A stretch of DNA of 64,000 bases, taken from an uncultured Rhizobium sp. (GTDB taxonomy: Bacteria > Pseudomonadota > Alphaproteobacteria > Rhizobiales > Rhizobiaceae). The position numbers and the translations under genes are program-made. The notes below the pieces were generated by a model that was not told the origin of the DNA, made no database searches, and was given only the letters and a program-made list of their open reading frames with translations. Below, piece by piece: positions 61,631-64,000 of this stretch; within the stretch, counting starts at the first letter, position 1, and every line of letters starts with the position of its first letter. The stretch spans positions 310,001 through 374,000 of the forward strand of contig CAMFIE010000002.1 in the NCBI GenBank assembly GCA_945952315.1, in the 5' to 3' direction.

Positions 61631-62931
61631 GTGACGGCGAGAACCATCACCATGGCAAAAACGAAATCCTGATCATCAAACGCCATGGCGGCGGACATGA
61701 GGACGGGGCCCATGGTGGTGCCTGGAAAATTGCCTATGCCGACTTCATGACAGCCATGATGGCCTTCTTCCTCGTGATGTGGCTGGTGAACGCCGCCAAC
61801 GAGGAGACCAAGGCTTCGGTCGCAAGCTTCTTCAACCCGATCAAGCTGACGGATGAAACACCGGCGCAGAAGGGTCTGAAGAAACCGACCGAACAGGCGG
61901 ACGGCCAGCAGACCAAGGACAAGTCCAACGCCGACAAGGAAAAGCCGAAGGACGGCGCGCAAACGGAAGAGTCCAAGCAGCAAGCCGCCAAATCGCAGGG
62001 CGAGGATATCGGCGGCTCGAACGGCGAGCAGAAGAACTTTTCCGAGGCGGATCTCTTCGAAAACCCCTATTCGGTTCTCTCCGACATCGCGCAGGAAGTG
62101 GGCCAGCAGGCCAATGTCAGCGTAAAGGGGGAGGGCGGCGCCTCCGATTCCGGTCCGGCAACCGGGGCAAGCGGTGGCGAGGCCTATCGCGACCCCTTCG
62201 ATCCTGACTACTGGAGCCAGCAGGTGGACGTGCCCGGCAAGCAGCAGCCGACCACCGAAGTGGCGAAGGACAAGGCGCAGGATGCGATGAAGGAGCAGCA
62301 GCAGGCCGCTCTCGAGGCACCCGCCGATACCAAGCCCGAAACGCCTGGCAAGGCACCGGCCAAGGAGGCCGCCGCCAACAAGGAGCAGGCTGACAAGACC
62401 AAGGACAAGTCCGAAGACAAGAAAGAGGACAAGAAAGAGGACAAGACCGCTGATCCGGTCGAGGCCAAGAAGGCGCAGGAACTCAAGGATACGATCGAAA
62501 AGGCGCTGCAGGGCGTGCCCGGCAAGCTGGCCGAAGGCCTGATCGTTACCCCGTCGGAAGGCGGGCTGCTGGTCTCGATCTCCGACCAGATCCACAGCCA
62601 GATGTTCAATGTCGGCTCGGCCGTGCCCAGTCCGGAACTGGTGCTGGCGATGGAGAAGATCGGCAAGATCCTCGAAAGCCAGAAGGGCGATATCGTCATT
62701 CGGGGCCATACCGATGCACGTCCCTTCAAGGACGGATCGAACGACAACTGGAAGCTTTCCACGGCGCGCGCGCAGACCGCCTATTTCATGCTGGTGCGCG
62801 GCGGGCTTGAGGAAAACCGGGTGCAGCAGATTTCCGGCTTTGCAGACCGGCGCCTGAAGGACCCGGCCAATCCGCTTGCCGACAGCAATCGCCGCATCGA
62901 AATTCTCATCAAGGCAGAAGAAAAGGGCTAA
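61627..62931 (+). CDS. motB: Flagellar stator protein MotB
   Basis: A 434-residue stator subunit. After a short cytoplasmic tail comes the membrane helix with proton-carrying Asp39 in IAYADFMTAMMAFFLVMWL. A long Lys/Asp/Glu/Ala-rich linker (about residues 75-290) follows, then a peptidoglycan-binding OmpA-like domain (VIRGHTDARPFKDGSNDNWKLSTARAQT). The linker makes it longer than enteric MotB, as is usual in rhizobia. It pairs with MotA, encoded 22 kb away on the other strand. Confidence 0.96.
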   Translation: MSDGENHHHGKNEILIIKRHGGGHEDGAHGGAWKIAYADFMTAMMAFFLVMWLVNAANEETKASVASFFNPIKLTDETPAQKGLKKPTEQADGQQTKDKSNADKEKPKDGAQTEESKQQAAKSQGEDIGGSNGEQKNFSEADLFENPYSVLSDIAQEVGQQANVSVKGEGGASDSGPATGASGGEAYRDPFDPDYWSQQVDVPGKQQPTTEVAKDKAQDAMKEQQQAALEAPADTKPETPGKAPAKEAAANKEQADKTKDKSEDKKEDKKEDKTADPVEAKKAQELKDTIEKALQGVPGKLAEGLIVTPSEGGLLVSISDQIHSQMFNVGSAVPSPELVLAMEKIGKILESQKGDIVIRGHTDARPFKDGSNDNWKLSTARAQTAYFMLVRGGLEENRVQQISGFADRRLKDPANPLADSNRRIEILIKAEEKG

Positions 62932-62934
62932 GCC

Positions 62935-64000
62935 ATGAGGGCTTTCAGTTTCCGTCGCCTGATGCTCGCCAGCACCATGCTGGCGGCCGCGCTTGCGCCC
63001 CGTGCGCAGGCGGGCGAGGAGGAACTCGACCCTTACAAGATGCTGCGCTCGATGCAGTTCGTGCAGGATTCCGTGGTTTCGGGCGACCATTCCGCCGCCG
63101 AAATGCAGCGCTACCTTCTCGGCCAGATCGACAAGCGGCTGCGTACCGTCGATGGCGCGATCTTCGAAGATCCGCGCAATGTGGATGCCACGCTGATCTA
63201 TACGATGAGCGGCGGCAATCCGGCCACGCTCGAATATCTCGTTGCCCGCGACGTGCAGGGCTATTTCGACAGCCGCGTCACCGATGTTCTGCGCAAGTAT
63301 TTCAGCGGCAAGGGGCAGATGGTGCTGAAGCCGCTGGTGGAAATCCAGGGTGAATACAAGAACAAGGCAATCGGGCCCTATCTCGCCCTGATTGCCGGCA
63401 ATGCGCTGATGACATCGAAACCGGAAGAGGCGCTGAAAATGTATGACTGGGCGCGGCTGACCGCACCCGGCACCATCGTCGAGGAGGCCGCTCTTCGCCG
63501 CTCGATCACCATCGCCGTCAATGCGGGCATGATCAAGGAAGGGCTCACCTATTCGAACCAATATGCCCGCCGCTTCCTGCACTCGCCCTATGCCAGCCAG
63601 TTCGCCGATCTGTTCGTGGCGCTCGCGGTGGAAAATGTTCATACGGTCGGGCTGGAGAAAATCCGCGACACGGCCGATGTGATGGATCCCGACCGCAGGC
63701 AGGCGATCTATCTGCGCATCGCGCGCCAGGCGATGATTGCCGGCGAGATGGAGCTTGCCCGCATGGCGGCCGACGAAGCGGCCAAGGTCAAGCCGACCAC
63801 GCCTAACGGCAAGGATGTGCTGGCAAATTTCTATGGCGGGCTTGCCAATGTGCCGACCGACAATATTGCCAAGGCAGCCGCTGCACTTGATCAGGTGCCG
63901 GATGAAATCCTCTCGCCCAAGGACAAGATGCTGCGCGAGGCCGCGCGCGCCGTTGCCCAGCAGGTGCTTATGGAGCCAAGCCTGGAAAGCCTGGCGCAAG
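62935..64000 (+). CDS. motC: MotC, periplasmic motility protein (partial, runs off the window)
   Basis: The first 355 codons of a secreted protein with signal peptide (LMLASTMLAAALAPRAQA, cleavage near residue 26). The mature part is alpha-helical with TPR-like repeats (ALIAGNALMTSKPEEALKMYDWARL; RRSITIAVNAGMIKEGLTYSNQYARR). In S. meliloti MotC is a periplasmic protein needed for motor rotation and depends on MotE. It starts three bases after the motB stop (ATG 62935). The 3' end is beyond the window. Confidence 0.92.
   Translation, partial: MRAFSFRRLMLASTMLAAALAPRAQAGEEELDPYKMLRSMQFVQDSVVSGDHSAAEMQRYLLGQIDKRLRTVDGAIFEDPRNVDATLIYTMSGGNPATLEYLVARDVQGYFDSRVTDVLRKYFSGKGQMVLKPLVEIQGEYKNKAIGPYLALIAGNALMTSKPEEALKMYDWARLTAPGTIVEEAALRRSITIAVNAGMIKEGLTYSNQYARRFLHSPYASQFADLFVALAVENVHTVGLEKIRDTADVMDPDRRQAIYLRIARQAMIAGEMELARMAADEAAKVKPTTPNGKDVLANFYGGLANVPTDNIAKAAAALDQVPDEILSPKDKMLREAARAVAQQVLMEPSLESLAQ

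Overview
The window is about 64 kb of GC-rich DNA with the gene order of an alphaproteobacterium of the Rhizobiaceae (Rhizobium / Agrobacterium / Sinorhizobium group). Three things support this: the murA-DUF2948-hisD-UPF0262-phosphatase-infA-maf-yacG block, a che operon in the order icpA-cheS-cheY1-cheA-cheW-cheR-cheB-cheY2-cheD-cheT, and the rhizobial motility genes visN/visR, motE and motC. No species is claimed.

Layout. 1-10.4 kb is accessory: two divergent GlxA-type AraC regulators (the first cut by the window edge), a TauE/SafE permease, an unusual P1B-type ATPase, an MFS exporter, a soluble chemoreceptor with a zinc-binding CZB domain, and a membrane dCache chemoreceptor ending in a CheR-docking NWEEF tail. 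10.5-19.6 kb is housekeeping: recX, tRNA-Thr, the murA-to-yacG block, tRNA-Phe, a TMEM175-type channel, a phosphate acetyltransferase-like gene and a 37-residue membrane microprotein. 20-28.5 kb is the che operon. 28.7-34.5 kb holds fliF, visN, visR, and a periplasmic molybdopterin-fold protein overlapping a diguanylate cyclase gene. 34.5-39.8 kb, on the minus strand, is motA-fliM-fliN-fliG-flhB-orf. 40.1-49.3 kb is flgF-fliI-orf-flgB-flgC-fliE-flgG-flgA-flgI-motE-flgH-fliL-fliP. 49.6-60.6 kb is a tandem array of nine flagellin genes, most with their own promoter and terminator. The window ends in a FliH-like gene, motB and a truncated motC.

How the parts work together. VisN/VisR are the known master regulators of rhizobial motility. 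The che operon passes receptor signals to CheY2 (motor) and CheY1 (phosphate sink), with CheS and CheT for signal termination. The fli/flg/mot genes build and drive the motor, and the flagellins build the filament.

The most interesting unexplained structure is in the flagellin array. Eight of the nine flagellin genes share a two-part leader. The first part is a bipartite element, (G)GCATGA-N15-17-CCGGT, which looks like a promoter and is also found ahead of the che operon. The second part is a transcribed inverted repeat, TGTCCCT...AGGGGCA, whose 3' arm is the ribosome-binding site. In the first flagellin gene the 3' arm differs so that a G-U pair becomes a Watson-Crick pair, which supports RNA pairing. 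The leader could be a translational switch, for example a target of FlbT/FlaF. The ninth, divergent flagellin lacks it. The array also contains a 363-bp tract that is identical between two non-adjacent flagellin genes, which points to recent gene conversion.
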